DNA of 64,000 nucleotides. It comes from CAZCEC01 sp964497615 (GTDB lineage Bacteria > Chloroflexota > Anaerolineae > Anaerolineales > UBA6663). Shown here piece after piece: positions 1 to 8,221 of this stretch (its first letter is position 1; each line of letters begins with the position of its first letter). Location of the stretch: contig CAZCEC010000025.1 in the NCBI GenBank assembly GCA_964497615.1, positions 15,856 through 79,855 of the forward strand, read 5' to 3'. The position numbers and the translations under genes were made by a program. A model generated the notes under the pieces. That model was not told where the DNA came from, made no database searches, and saw only the letters and a list, made by a program, of their open reading frames with translations.

Positions 1-2
1 CG

Positions 3-860
3 GTCTGCTCCCAGAACGCCTCGCGCACCATTGTCGAGACCATGGCCATCTGGGGCCAGGCCGACCCCGGCGCGCGCGTCTTCGGCCCCGACGATTGCTG
101 GGCGCTGCGGCGCGGCCGCGCGCACATCAGCCCCGCCCACGACCGGGCCCGCCGCTGCGGCCATCTGTCCGGCGAAGCCCCGCTCGACCGCGCCCACCTG
201 TGCCTGCCCCTGACGGCGCAAGGCGAGCCCCTGGGCCTGCTGCACCTCTCGCAGGCCGCCCCCGGCGAATTCAAGGAGGCCAGCCGGCGGCTGGCCCAGA
301 CCGTGGCCGACAGCACCGCCCTGGCCCTGGCCAACCTGCGCCTGCGCGAGTCCCTCCGCAGCCAGTCAGTGCGCGATGTGCTCACCGGCCTGTACAACCG
401 CCGCTACCTGGAAGAGACCCTCGAGCGTGAGGTGCGCCGCGCCGCCCGTGCCAGCCGCGCGCTCGGCGTCATCATGCTGGATATCGACCACTTCAAACAG
501 TTCAACGATACGTTTAGCCATGCCGCCGGTGACGCCGTGCTGCGCAGCCTGGGCGACTTCCTCCAGCGTCACGTGCGCGGCGGCGACATCGCCTGCCGCC
601 TCGGCGGGGAGGAATTCGTGCTCATCCTGCCCGAGGCCAGCCTGGAAGCGGTGCAGGAACGCGCGGCCACGATCCAGAGCGGCGCGCATATGCTGAGTGT
701 GGACTACGGTGGTCAGGCTCTGGGCCGCATCTCCGTCTCCGCCGGCATCGCCGTCTTCCCCGAGCACGGCAACAACGCCTCGGCCTTGCTGGAGGCCGCC
801 GATGCCGCCATGTACCAGGCCAAGCGTGAGGGCCGCAACCGGGTCGTCACCTTCACCTGA
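3..860 (+). CDS. GAF-GGDEF diguanylate cyclase, 5'-truncated by window edge
   Basis: The reading frame is open from base 3, so the true start lies upstream of the window. About 285 residues are visible. The first ~100 look like the end of a GAF-type sensory domain (SQNASRTIVET, then a hydrophobic pattern ending in LALANLRLRESL). A GGDEF domain follows with the signature RLGGEEFVLIL. The active-site GGEEF is intact and an RxxD inhibitory site (RGGD) lies five residues before it, so product inhibition by c-di-GMP is expected. The C-terminal motif DAAMYQAKREGRNRV is typical of the family. It would make c-di-GMP from two GTP in the cytoplasm. A PHP-family gene starts 28 bases downstream on the same strand. 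Confidence 0.93.
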   Translation, partial: VCSQNASRTIVETMAIWGQADPGARVFGPDDCWALRRGRAHISPAHDRARRCGHLSGEAPLDRAHLCLPLTAQGEPLGLLHLSQAAPGEFKEASRRLAQTVADSTALALANLRLRESLRSQSVRDVLTGLYNRRYLEETLEREVRRAARASRALGVIMLDIDHFKQFNDTFSHAAGDAVLRSLGDFLQRHVRGGDIACRLGGEEFVLILPEASLEAVQERAATIQSGAHMLSVDYGGQALGRISVSAGIAVFPEHGNNASALLEAADAAMYQAKREGRNRVVTFT

Positions 861-888
861 AGCGCCCAGTCAGGCGCAGCCTCGCCCC

Positions 889-1560
889 ATGCCCTGGTAC
901 GAACTGCATGCCCATACGGACGCCTCCGACGACTGCCTGATGCGTCCGGCCGATATCGTGCGCACCTGCGCGCGCCGCGGCCTGGACCGCCTGGCCGTCA
1001 CCGACCACAACACCATCCGCGGCGCGCTCGCGGTCCGCGCGTTGGCGCCCGCCCTGGTCATTGTCGGTGAAGAGATCATGACCACTCAGGGCGAACTGCT
1101 GGCCTACTTCGTCCAGGAGGAAGTCCCGCCCGGCCTGACCCCCACGGAGACGATTGCGCGGCTGCGGGCGCAAGGCGCGGCCATCAGCGTCTCGCACCCC
1201 TTCGACCGGCTGCGGAAGGGCGCCTGGAGCAAGCCCGACCTGGCCGCCATCCTACCCCTGGTGGACGCCATCGAAGTGTTCAACGCCCGCTGCATCTATC
1301 CGGCTGATAACGCCCGCGCGCTTGCCTTCGCCCGTGTGAATGGTACACTCGGCACGGTCGGCTCCGATGCGCACTCGCACCGGGAGTTGGGGCGCGCCCG
1401 GCTCGAGATGCCGGCGGCCAGCACCGGCGCGGAGCTGGCCGCCGGCTGGCGCACCGCCCGGTCAGTCACGCGGCTGTCGTCGCCCCTCATCCACTTCACC
1501 TCGCGCTTCGCCAAGACATGGCGCCGGCTGCGCCAGTTGGCCGGGCCCGGTCCCGCGTAG
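889..1560 (+). CDS. PHP-domain metal-dependent phosphoesterase
   Basis: A 223-residue protein starting at ATG 889 (MPWYELHAHTDASDD). The first PHP motif HAHTDASDD is at the extreme N-terminus, so this start fits even though the frame is open further upstream. Further metal-ligand motifs are VTDHNTIRG, ISVSHPFDR and GSDAHSHRELG, which together give the His/Asp set of a trinuclear PHP site. The family hydrolyses phosphoesters (nucleotides, histidinol phosphate and others); the substrate cannot be read from sequence. The gene follows the diguanylate cyclase by 28 bases and may share its transcript. Confidence 0.9.
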   Translation: MPWYELHAHTDASDDCLMRPADIVRTCARRGLDRLAVTDHNTIRGALAVRALAPALVIVGEEIMTTQGELLAYFVQEEVPPGLTPTETIARLRAQGAAISVSHPFDRLRKGAWSKPDLAAILPLVDAIEVFNARCIYPADNARALAFARVNGTLGTVGSDAHSHRELGRARLEMPAASTGAELAAGWRTARSVTRLSSPLIHFTSRFAKTWRRLRQLAGPGPA

Positions 1561-1599
1561 GGCGCGGTCGGCCAGGGCGGCGCCTCAGGAGGGCCATTC

Positions 1600-2592
1600 G
1601 TGAACATCTTCGTCGGCATCATCTTGTCCATCCTGTTCGGCATCATCCCCATGGCCATCCTGGCGGCGGTGCTCACCTTCTTCGACCGCTACGAGAAGGA
1701 GCCGATCTGGCTGATGATCGGCGTGTTCCTGTGGGGTTTCTTCATCGCGGCCGGCGTCTCCATCATCTTCAACACCATCTTTGGTGTCAGCTTGTTCGTG
1801 GTGTCGGGCAGCGAAGGGCTGGCCAACGTCGGCACCGCCGTCATCTCCGCGCCCGTCGTCGAGGAAACCGTCAAGGGATTGGCGGTGCTGATCGTGTTCC
1901 TTTACTTCCGCCACGAGTTCGACTCCATCCTCGACGGCGTGGTGTATGGCAGCCTGGTGGGCTTTGGCTTTGCGGCCGCCGAAAACATCAACTACATCTT
2001 CACGGGCTTCCTCAGCGGTGGGGCCGAGGGCCTGGTCGCCCTCATCTTTGTGCGCGTGCTGCTGATCCCGTTCCTGCACGCCACGCTCACCTCCTTCACC
2101 GGCATCGGCCTGGCCGTCGGCCGGCTCAGTCATGGCTGGCTGCGTTTTGTCGCGCCCGTGCTGGGCTACCTGGCTGCTATCTTCTTCCATTTCACTCATA
2201 ACCTGCTTGCCAGCCTGGGCGATCCCCTCATCTGCCTGTTCGGCAGCGTGCTCGACTGGATCGGCTTCCTGGGTATGTTCATCCTGATCCTGGTGCTGAT
2301 GTGGCGCGAAGGCAAGGTCATGCGCGACCATCTGGTGGACGAAGTGCAGTTGGGCACGCTCTCCCAGGCCCAGTATCACTCGGCCACCTCCCTGGTGGGC
2401 CAGGTGGGCGCGCGCTGGGGCGCACTGGCCGGCGGGCGCTGGCGGCAGGGAGCTCGCTTCTACGACCTACTGGGCGAGTTGGCGTTCAAGAAGTACCAGT
2501 TGGCGCGCCTGGGGCCGGGGCACGAGCGCGACGCGGCCGCCGCTATCGAGAAACTGCGCGGCAGGATCGGCGAGGTCAGCCCGGGCCTATGA
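1600..2592 (+). CDS. PrsW-family intramembrane metalloprotease
   Basis: A 330-residue polytopic membrane protein starting at GTG 1600, supported by a clear AGGAGG ribosome site at 1587-1592. The family signature is visible: FFDRYEKEPIWL after TM1, then VVEETVKGLAVL (the EExxK motif), HEFDSILDGVVYG and FFHFTHN, which supply the Glu/His residues proposed for zinc binding. PrsW proteins of the Abi/CPBP-related group cleave membrane substrates such as anti-sigma factors; no sigma/anti-sigma pair is visible nearby. The last ~90 residues form a soluble tail containing HLVDEVQLG and LLGELAFKKYQLA. This tail is longer than in short PrsW proteins and is recurrent in actinobacterial and chloroflexotal members. 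Confidence 0.88.
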   Translation: MNIFVGIILSILFGIIPMAILAAVLTFFDRYEKEPIWLMIGVFLWGFFIAAGVSIIFNTIFGVSLFVVSGSEGLANVGTAVISAPVVEETVKGLAVLIVFLYFRHEFDSILDGVVYGSLVGFGFAAAENINYIFTGFLSGGAEGLVALIFVRVLLIPFLHATLTSFTGIGLAVGRLSHGWLRFVAPVLGYLAAIFFHFTHNLLASLGDPLICLFGSVLDWIGFLGMFILILVLMWREGKVMRDHLVDEVQLGTLSQAQYHSATSLVGQVGARWGALAGGRWRQGARFYDLLGELAFKKYQLARLGPGHERDAAAAIEKLRGRIGEVSPGL

Positions 2593-2640
2593 CCGACCGC
2601 CTTCATCAACCCAAGACCGTCGCCCTTCACACCTCTATGC

Positions 2641-2887
2641 GAGTTGTCACTCCGAACCCGCTTCAGCCCGCCGGCCCAGGCGCGATCCCGGCGCGGGTGA
2701 GGAATCTGGCGCGCTGGCCCGGTGCGAGTTGTCATTCCGAACCCGCCTCAGCCCGCCGGCCCAGGCGCGATCCCGGCGCGGGTGAGGAATCTGGCGCGCT
2801 GGCCCGGTGCGAGTTGTCATTCCGAACCCGCCTCAGCCCGCCGGCCCAGGCGCGATCCCGGCGCGGGTGAGGAATCTGGCGCGCTGG
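2641..2887. repeat. 85-bp tandem repeat array, three copies
   Basis: Three near-identical units start at 2641, 2726 and 2811, a period of exactly 85; the last is cut at about 2887. Each unit carries TCATTCCGAAC near its start and GGTGAGGAATCTGG near its end, so ATTCC and GGAAT form short inverted termini. The outer words resemble, from memory, a dispersed bacterial repeat that reads TCATTCCGA ... GAGGAATCT and is often mis-translated into spurious CHSE-type proteins. Copies 2 and 3 are almost identical and copy 1 differs by a few bases. The array fills the 354-base gap between the PrsW gene and the tRNA; I see no gene in it. Confidence 0.9.
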
Positions 2888-2906
2888 AACCCAGTCTCAA
2901 GCGCCG

Positions 2907-2936
2907 TTGAACCCCAATCCTGAGTCATGGTAGAAT
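2907..2936 (+). promoter_or_regulatory. Promoter of tRNA-Arg
   Basis: A TTGAAC -35 box at 2907-2912 and a TAGAAT -10 box at 2931-2936 are separated by 18 bases. Transcription would begin about five bases before the mature tRNA end at 2947. The HEPN-fusion gene starts only 18 bases after the tRNA, so this promoter may serve both. Confidence 0.6.
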
Positions 2937-2946
2937 TCAGGCGTTC

Positions 2947-3018
2947 GCCCCCGTAGCTCAGTGGATAGAGCGCTACCCTCCGGAGGTAGATGCCGGTGTT
3001 CGAGTCACCGCGGGGGCA
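2947..3018 (+). tRNA. tRNA-Arg (anticodon CCG)
   Basis: A complete cloverleaf can be folded by hand. The acceptor arm is GCCCCCG (2947-2953) with CGGGGGC (3011-3017), perfect. The D arm is GCTC/GAGC and the anticodon arm CTACC/GGTAG around loop CTCCGGA, with anticodon CCG at 2980-2982. The T arm is CGGTG/CACCG around TTCGAGT, and the variable loop has four bases. The discriminator is A3018 and CCA is not encoded. It reads the arginine codon CGG. Confidence 0.95.
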
Positions 3019-3036
3019 CTGGTTGTTGCCCGACGC

Positions 3037-3849
3037 ATGCAGGCGCCAAACTTATCCGGCCTGAAACCTAACGACCGCCGCGCCGTGGAGGCCTTCGTGG
3101 AGGCCCTGCGCCGTGAAGTGGAAGGCCGCCTGCTGCTGCTGGTGCTGTTCGGCTCCAAGGCGCGCGGCGACGATCAGCCCGACGCCGACATTGACTTCCT
3201 CATCGTCACCGAAGGCGACACGCGCGACCTGGAAAAGCGCATCAGCGTGGTCAGTTCCAGCCTCGACCTTGAACACAACGTCCTCGTCAATGCGCTGATG
3301 TTCAGCCGCCAGCGTTGGGCCGACTTTGCCCGCCGCCGGGCCGCCTTCTGGCAAAACGCCCAGCGCGACGGGATGCTGCTGCTGCGATCCCCGCGCCTGC
3401 CAGATGCCCTCGTCAACCCCAGCCTCACCGCCGAGCAGCATCCGGCCGACCACCGCCCCGAAATCACGGCCTACCTGTCCAGCGCCTGGCAGGCGCTGCG
3501 CACCGCCGAGTCGGAGTTCGGCCAGGGCAAGGACTACCAGGTCGTCGCCAATCGTGCCTACTACGCCATCTTCTACGCCGCCAACGCCCTGCTGGCCACG
3601 CAGGGCCGCCAGCGCAGCAAGCACCCCCTCGTGATGGCCCTGTTCCGCGAAGAGTTCGTCCGCTCTGGCGCGGTGGAGGCATCCTTCATCCGCGACTACG
3701 AAGAAGCCATGAAGCGCCGCCACATGAGCGACTACGATCTCACCGCCGCCATCAGCGCCGACTACGTGCGCGTCGGGCTGGAAGCGGCCCAACGCTTCAC
3801 TTCCCGCGCCGAGCGCTACCTTAGCGAAAAAGGCTTCCTGGCCGAGTAA
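3037..3849 (+). CDS. Nucleotidyltransferase-HEPN fusion protein
   Basis: A 270-residue protein. Residues ~30-70 hold a minimal-nucleotidyltransferase motif, FGSKARGDDQPDADIDFLIV, with the GS and DxD residues needed for metal and NTP binding. Residues ~145-265 form a HEPN domain (YLSSAWQALRTAE, NRAYYAIFYAANALL, SKHPLVMALF). In bacteria MNT and HEPN are usually separate genes forming a toxin-antitoxin pair in which MNT modifies HEPN; here both are on one chain. The canonical HEPN RNase motif Rx4-6H is not evident: the helix reads RAYYAIFYA with Tyr where many members have His. The start is only 18 bases after tRNA-Arg. The 3' end overlaps the convergent gene by 34 bases. Confidence 0.85.
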   Translation: MQAPNLSGLKPNDRRAVEAFVEALRREVEGRLLLLVLFGSKARGDDQPDADIDFLIVTEGDTRDLEKRISVVSSSLDLEHNVLVNALMFSRQRWADFARRRAAFWQNAQRDGMLLLRSPRLPDALVNPSLTAEQHPADHRPEITAYLSSAWQALRTAESEFGQGKDYQVVANRAYYAIFYAANALLATQGRQRSKHPLVMALFREEFVRSGAVEASFIRDYEEAMKRRHMSDYDLTAAISADYVRVGLEAAQRFTSRAERYLSEKGFLAE

Positions 3850-6800
3850 CTGGCCCACAGCCCCAGCACCGTCACAAACCACATCCGCGCCGGCGGCATC
3901 GTCCACCAATAGTGGTCGAACAGGCCGATCACCAGCATCGCCGCCAGCGCGCCCGCCAGCGCGATCTCGGCGGGATCCGCCTGCTGCCTCCGCCGCCACA
4001 CTTGCCACGCCAGCGCGCCCAGCACCCCAGCCGCCGCCGCCGCGCCCGGCCAACCCAACTCCGCCGCGAGCAGCACCAATAGGTTGTGGACCGGCTCCAA
4101 CGGCAGGTCCACCCCTTCGGCGGCATATAGTCCCACCACAAATCCCCCGCCCCCCACCCCCGTCCACGGCGCGGCGAGGAACATCTCAATCCCTGCCCGA
4201 TTGAGCCGTGCTCGGTCCGACAGTGATCGCTGCTCAATCGCGGTGGTGCCCAATCGGAAACGAGCCGTTATGAGGGGCAGCATTGGCAGGAGCAGGACTA
4301 ACACCGCCAGCCCGCCCAGCACACCGGCCGCCCAACGGCGCGGCTGCCCCAGACTTGGCCGCCACCGGGGCCAGCGCCACAACCACAGCCCTCCTGTCGC
4401 CGCCGCCATCACCGCCGCCGCCAGCCACGCCGAGCGCGAAAACGTGAGCAGCAATCCCACGGCTATCAAGCCCGCCGCCGCCAGCCAACCCCGCCCGCGT
4501 GTGGCCCAGAAACGCTCAGCGGCCAGGGCCAGTCCCAGCAGTAAGTACCCGCCCAGGATGTTCGGGTGGCTCAGCGTCCCATAGGCCCTCAGCCATCGCC
4601 CGCCATCGGCCTGTGCCACCACGCTCACATTGGACGTCTCCGCCTGCACCAAACCCGGCCACGGCAGGTTGAGCGGTTGCAGCCAGGCCGTAGTCTGCGT
4701 CGCCGCCTGCGCCACCGCCAGCAACGCCTGCCCAACACACACAGCAACGATGACGCCGCCGGCCAGTCGCGGCGATGGCGGATCGTTGACCAGCATCACA
4801 TACCACGCCGCCAGCAGCAGCAGGTGCGCCGCCAACGCCGCGGTGACAGTTGGCGCCACCGAGCGCCCTGCCGACATGACCACCGCGGCAAAGATGGCCA
4901 ACAGGACCAGCCCCACGCCCCGCGGCCCCGCCCGAATGGCCCCGCCCCGCAAGGCTCGCTCCACCAGCCACAGCGCCACCGTCGCCGCCGCGGCCACATC
5001 TGCCAGGAACAGCATGGCGCTCTGATACACGAAATAGACCCACGGCGTGTCGCCCTGGTACAGCGCGTGGAACCACCACAGGGTCATCAGCCCGATCGTC
5101 GCCGCCCAGCCCCAGTTTCGCAACGTGCTCGTCCGTGCCGCCAGCCGCTCCCGAGTCCACTTGGCGCGCCACCACCACCAGGGCCGGTCCGCCGCCCGGA
5201 GCGCCACCGACAGGGCCAGCACCCCCAGCGGAGCCAGCCCCCACCACACCGCGGCGGGTGAGCCATTGAGTCCAGGCGCGGGCGCCACCCGCACCGGCCG
5301 CACCCCCGGCTGCTCCCACAATTGCACCTGCCCCACGTCATAGCGATAGACCCAGCCCGTGGCCTCGAGCACCGGCTCATAGTGGGCATGATGGACGAAT
5401 GCCCAACGCGCCCCATAGTCATCAGCCCGCGCCAGGAACGGGCCGGCCTCCCACGCCTGGCCCGACCACATGACGGTGTCAATCGCACCGAGACCGCTGA
5501 GGCGCAGTTCGGGCAATTGCCGCGCTGTGTGATAGGTGCCGTCCGGCGTGCCGTTCTCCGTCACTGCCGAGAGCTTCGCCAATTGATCGCCAAAGCCCAG
5601 GGTAAAGTACCGGTACGGGCGATTCGCCGTCCGGCCCAGAAACTCCACCAGCGGTGCGATGTCCACGGGTGGCGGCTGCGCCTGCGAATAGCTGGTCAGC
5701 CCGCCGGCCAGCACGGCGCTCGCCAGCATCGCTCCCAGGAAGACCGTCGCCGCCCTGGCCCTGCGCCGGCACAGGCGTATCAGCCCCGCCGCCGCCAGGA
5801 TCGCCAGCGCAACAGCCGCCCAGAAGGCAAATCGCTCATACGTCAGCCAGGCCCAGCCTGCGCCAAACAGTATCCGCGGCAGAGGCGTCGTGCCGCCCAG
5901 CCCCAGCACCATCAGTACCAGCGCCAGCCCCCCAAGCGCCAGCAAGCGCCGGCCCCGCACCCGCACCGCCGCCAGCACGGTACACAGCGCCGCCCACGGC
6001 AGCGCCAACAACAGCGGTCCGTACACAGGCAAGAAGAAGAACAACACCGCCCGCACATCGCGCAAGTAGTCGTGGCGGCTCAGATGGTCAATCGGCACCT
6101 GCATCGCCTGGCCCTGGCTCCAGGCCAGCATCGGCCACAACACCACCGCCACCGCCACCCCCGATAATCCCCCCCACGCCGCCAATCGCCCCAGTATGTG
6201 CCCCACAGGCCCGATACCAGACCTGGCCTGCAGCAGCGCCCGCGCCGCCACCGCCGCACCCGCGAACGGCACCAATAGAAACACTCCGTGGTGCGTGGCA
6301 CCCGCCAGCGCCGCCAGGCTTACCGCCTGCGCCAGATGCCGCCCGCGCCCGCCGCGCAAGTAGTCGTAGCCGCGCCGCATCGCCAGCAGCACAATCGCCG
6401 TGGCAGTGACGGACGGCAACTGTCCAAACGACCACGTCACCAGGCTCAGCCCCGGCAGCATGATCATCAGCAGCCCCGCCAGAGTGGCGGCGCGCGGCCC
6501 CACCCAGATGCCCGCAAAAGCGCGCGCCGCCAGCGGGAACAGCGCCAGCACACCCACCTGCACCACCACGTAAGCCGCTTCCTCGCCCGCCCAGCGCCAG
6601 GCCCCGGCGTAAGCCGCCGGCTCTGGGCTAAACCAGCGCATCATCGCCTCCAGCGGCACGGAAAGCAGCGCGATGAGTTGGTGCACCAGGGGCGGGTAGG
6701 ACGCGACCGAGAACCCCAAATACCAGCGCGGCTCCCACAGGTCGAACCACGCCCGGCGGAAGTGGTCGGCCAGAAAGATGTGGACGTAGGTATCGTAGGC

Positions 6801-6902
6801 GTTACGCTGGATTTGGAGGACGGCGAACGGAACGTTATACAGCAGGGAAAGACCCAGCAGCGCCTGTGGGGTTAGGCGAGTCAGGCGGGAGAAGAGCTTC
6901 AT
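3816..6902 (-). CDS. Polytopic membrane protein fused to O-antigen-ligase-like domain
   Basis: A 1028-residue protein; ATG 6902 (MKLFSRLTRL) is preferred over an upstream in-frame Met because the extra residues look like random GC-rich translation. The N-terminal half is a many-pass membrane domain of the PTPS-related/GT-C type: an extracytoplasmic loop carries AYDTYVHIFLADHF and EPRWYLGFSVASYPPL. The C-terminal half resembles Wzy/WaaL O-antigen ligases (YGTLSHPNILGGYLLLGLAL, LTFSRSAWLAAAV, PWTGVGGGGF, PVHNLLVLLAAELGWPG). It probably acts in membrane glycan assembly or transfer. It is the last gene of the glycan cluster. The two halves are normally separate proteins; no stop or frame break is visible between them. 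Confidence 0.75.
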   Translation of the reverse strand: MKLFSRLTRLTPQALLGLSLLYNVPFAVLQIQRNAYDTYVHIFLADHFRRAWFDLWEPRWYLGFSVASYPPLVHQLIALLSVPLEAMMRWFSPEPAAYAGAWRWAGEEAAYVVVQVGVLALFPLAARAFAGIWVGPRAATLAGLLMIMLPGLSLVTWSFGQLPSVTATAIVLLAMRRGYDYLRGGRGRHLAQAVSLAALAGATHHGVFLLVPFAGAAVAARALLQARSGIGPVGHILGRLAAWGGLSGVAVAVVLWPMLAWSQGQAMQVPIDHLSRHDYLRDVRAVLFFFLPVYGPLLLALPWAALCTVLAAVRVRGRRLLALGGLALVLMVLGLGGTTPLPRILFGAGWAWLTYERFAFWAAVALAILAAAGLIRLCRRRARAATVFLGAMLASAVLAGGLTSYSQAQPPPVDIAPLVEFLGRTANRPYRYFTLGFGDQLAKLSAVTENGTPDGTYHTARQLPELRLSGLGAIDTVMWSGQAWEAGPFLARADDYGARWAFVHHAHYEPVLEATGWVYRYDVGQVQLWEQPGVRPVRVAPAPGLNGSPAAVWWGLAPLGVLALSVALRAADRPWWWWRAKWTRERLAARTSTLRNWGWAATIGLMTLWWFHALYQGDTPWVYFVYQSAMLFLADVAAAATVALWLVERALRGGAIRAGPRGVGLVLLAIFAAVVMSAGRSVAPTVTAALAAHLLLLAAWYVMLVNDPPSPRLAGGVIVAVCVGQALLAVAQAATQTTAWLQPLNLPWPGLVQAETSNVSVVAQADGGRWLRAYGTLSHPNILGGYLLLGLALAAERFWATRGRGWLAAAGLIAVGLLLTFSRSAWLAAAVMAAATGGLWLWRWPRWRPSLGQPRRWAAGVLGGLAVLVLLLPMLPLITARFRLGTTAIEQRSLSDRARLNRAGIEMFLAAPWTGVGGGGFVVGLYAAEGVDLPLEPVHNLLVLLAAELGWPGAAAAAGVLGALAWQVWRRRQQADPAEIALAGALAAMLVIGLFDHYWWTMPPARMWFVTVLGLWASYSARKPFSLR

Positions 6903-6930
6903 GCGCCGAGGCCCGCGGCCCGACGGTCGG

Positions 6931-8139
6931 CTAAACCAACTGCGACCGCGCGGCGGCCTGCACGCGCCGCTGGCCGCGCGCCACGTCAAACAAGCGCAGG
7001 TATCCGGCGCAGGTGTGCTCCAGAGTCATGCTGCCCATAACGTGCAGGTTGTGCCGAGCCAGCGTGGCCTGGCGCGCGGGATCGGCCAGCAGTCCTTCCA
7101 ACGCCGCGGCCAGCGCGCCCGGGTCGGCCGGCGGAACGTAATCAATGCTCAGGCCATCTTCTTCGGTGGACATGCGCAGATCCACCAGGTCGCTCGCCAC
7201 CACCGGCCGGCCGTACGTCACCGCGCGATACAGCACCGACGAGGCGCCCGTCGTCGCCAGGTAGGGCAGCGCCACCACGCGCGCCTGCGCGAATAGGCCC
7301 CGCAGTTCGCTCTCCGGCCGTGCCCCCAGCCAGCGCACGCCCCGTGTCCCGGCGCCGTTTCGCGCCAGCATATCCTGGCGCAGGCTCGCCTCATAACCAG
7401 CAAAGCGCGGGTGCTCGCTCCCCGCAATCGTCAAGGTTGCTTGTGGCCGATGCTGGCGCAGGCGCTCGAAGGCTTCCAGCAGGGTCGAAACGCCCTTGAA
7501 CGGCGCCAGCGAACCAAAGAAGAGAATATCCTCTGGCGGGTCGCCAGGGTACGGCAGCGCCTCTGGCGCCACGTAGGCGCCGTGCGGGATGTGATGGACG
7601 TTGTCTGCGCCGTAGTGCGTTTGCAGCGCCGATTTGTAGCGCCCCAGCGTGACGCACACCGTGCCCGCGCGCAGCAGCAACTGTGTCGCCGCCCGCGCCC
7701 CCAGCGTGGTCAGGTAGCCGTTCTTCGCCCCCACACTGTGCGGCGGCGTCACTTCAAACACCTGGTGCAAGGTGACGACCGTGGGAACGCCCAGCCGGTT
7801 GGCCACAAACGGAGCCAGCAGGCCCAGGAAGTTCACCGCGCGCGACGCCCCAAATACCGTGTAGCCCAGATTGAACCAGGCCACGTCCGGCCGCTCGGCG
7901 CGCACCCGCCGCGCCAATTGCATCGCACTGAGGTGGTCGTCCCGCGCCCACGCCCGCCGGATGCGCACCCTCCCGTCCGGCAGCGCCGCGTCGTCCGATG
8001 CCGGTTCCGCCGATTGCTGGGCCAGCACGGTGATGGTCTGGAAGCCATCCCGCCCAGCTAGGCCGCGGACAATATTCCAGCCATATTGTCCAACCCCGGT
8101 TAGTTCTGGCGGAAAGGGGGAAACAACACACAGATGCAT
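6931..8139 (-). CDS. GT4-family glycosyltransferase
   Basis: A 402-residue protein starting at ATG 8139 (MHLCVVSPFPPELTGVGQYG), where the GT-B N-terminal Gly-rich loop begins. The frame is open further upstream, but those residues are unrelated and lie beyond a likely promoter. The C-terminal half has the GT4 donor-binding pattern: DILFFGSLAPFKGVSTLLEA, a stretch ending in AQARVVALPYLATTGASSVL, then YGRPVVASDLVDL. It transfers a sugar from a nucleotide donor to a glycan or lipid acceptor at the inner membrane face; the sugar is not predictable. It sits between a second GT4 and the ligase-like gene. Confidence 0.87.
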   Translation of the reverse strand: MHLCVVSPFPPELTGVGQYGWNIVRGLAGRDGFQTITVLAQQSAEPASDDAALPDGRVRIRRAWARDDHLSAMQLARRVRAERPDVAWFNLGYTVFGASRAVNFLGLLAPFVANRLGVPTVVTLHQVFEVTPPHSVGAKNGYLTTLGARAATQLLLRAGTVCVTLGRYKSALQTHYGADNVHHIPHGAYVAPEALPYPGDPPEDILFFGSLAPFKGVSTLLEAFERLRQHRPQATLTIAGSEHPRFAGYEASLRQDMLARNGAGTRGVRWLGARPESELRGLFAQARVVALPYLATTGASSVLYRAVTYGRPVVASDLVDLRMSTEEDGLSIDYVPPADPGALAAALEGLLADPARQATLARHNLHVMGSMTLEHTCAGYLRLFDVARGQRRVQAAARSQLV

Positions 8140-8148
8140 AGAGGCGGC

Positions 8149-8154
8149 ATTATA
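8149..8154 (-). promoter_or_regulatory. Candidate -10 box before GT4 gene
   Basis: A perfect TATAAT on the minus strand ends nine bases before ATG 8139, implying a transcript with almost no 5' leader. No good -35 box is seen (best GTCTGC at 17-bp spacing). Confidence 0.4.
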
Positions 8155-8221
8155 CCGTGTCGGCATGGCAAGCAGACGCAACGGACATTGATACGAAACC
8201 GGCTGGCCAGTGCATTTCTGC

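Noticed and set aside
1585..2379. 264-codon His/Gln/Glu-rich minus-strand frame opposite the PrsW gene
   Set aside because: An antisense shadow: composition is what GC-rich codon bias produces on the opposite strand, and the plus-strand gene has clear family motifs.
2301..2870. 189-codon frame overlapping the PrsW gene and running through the 85-bp repeats
   Set aside because: It is a shifted-frame reading of the PrsW gene followed by the repeat array, with no family resemblance.
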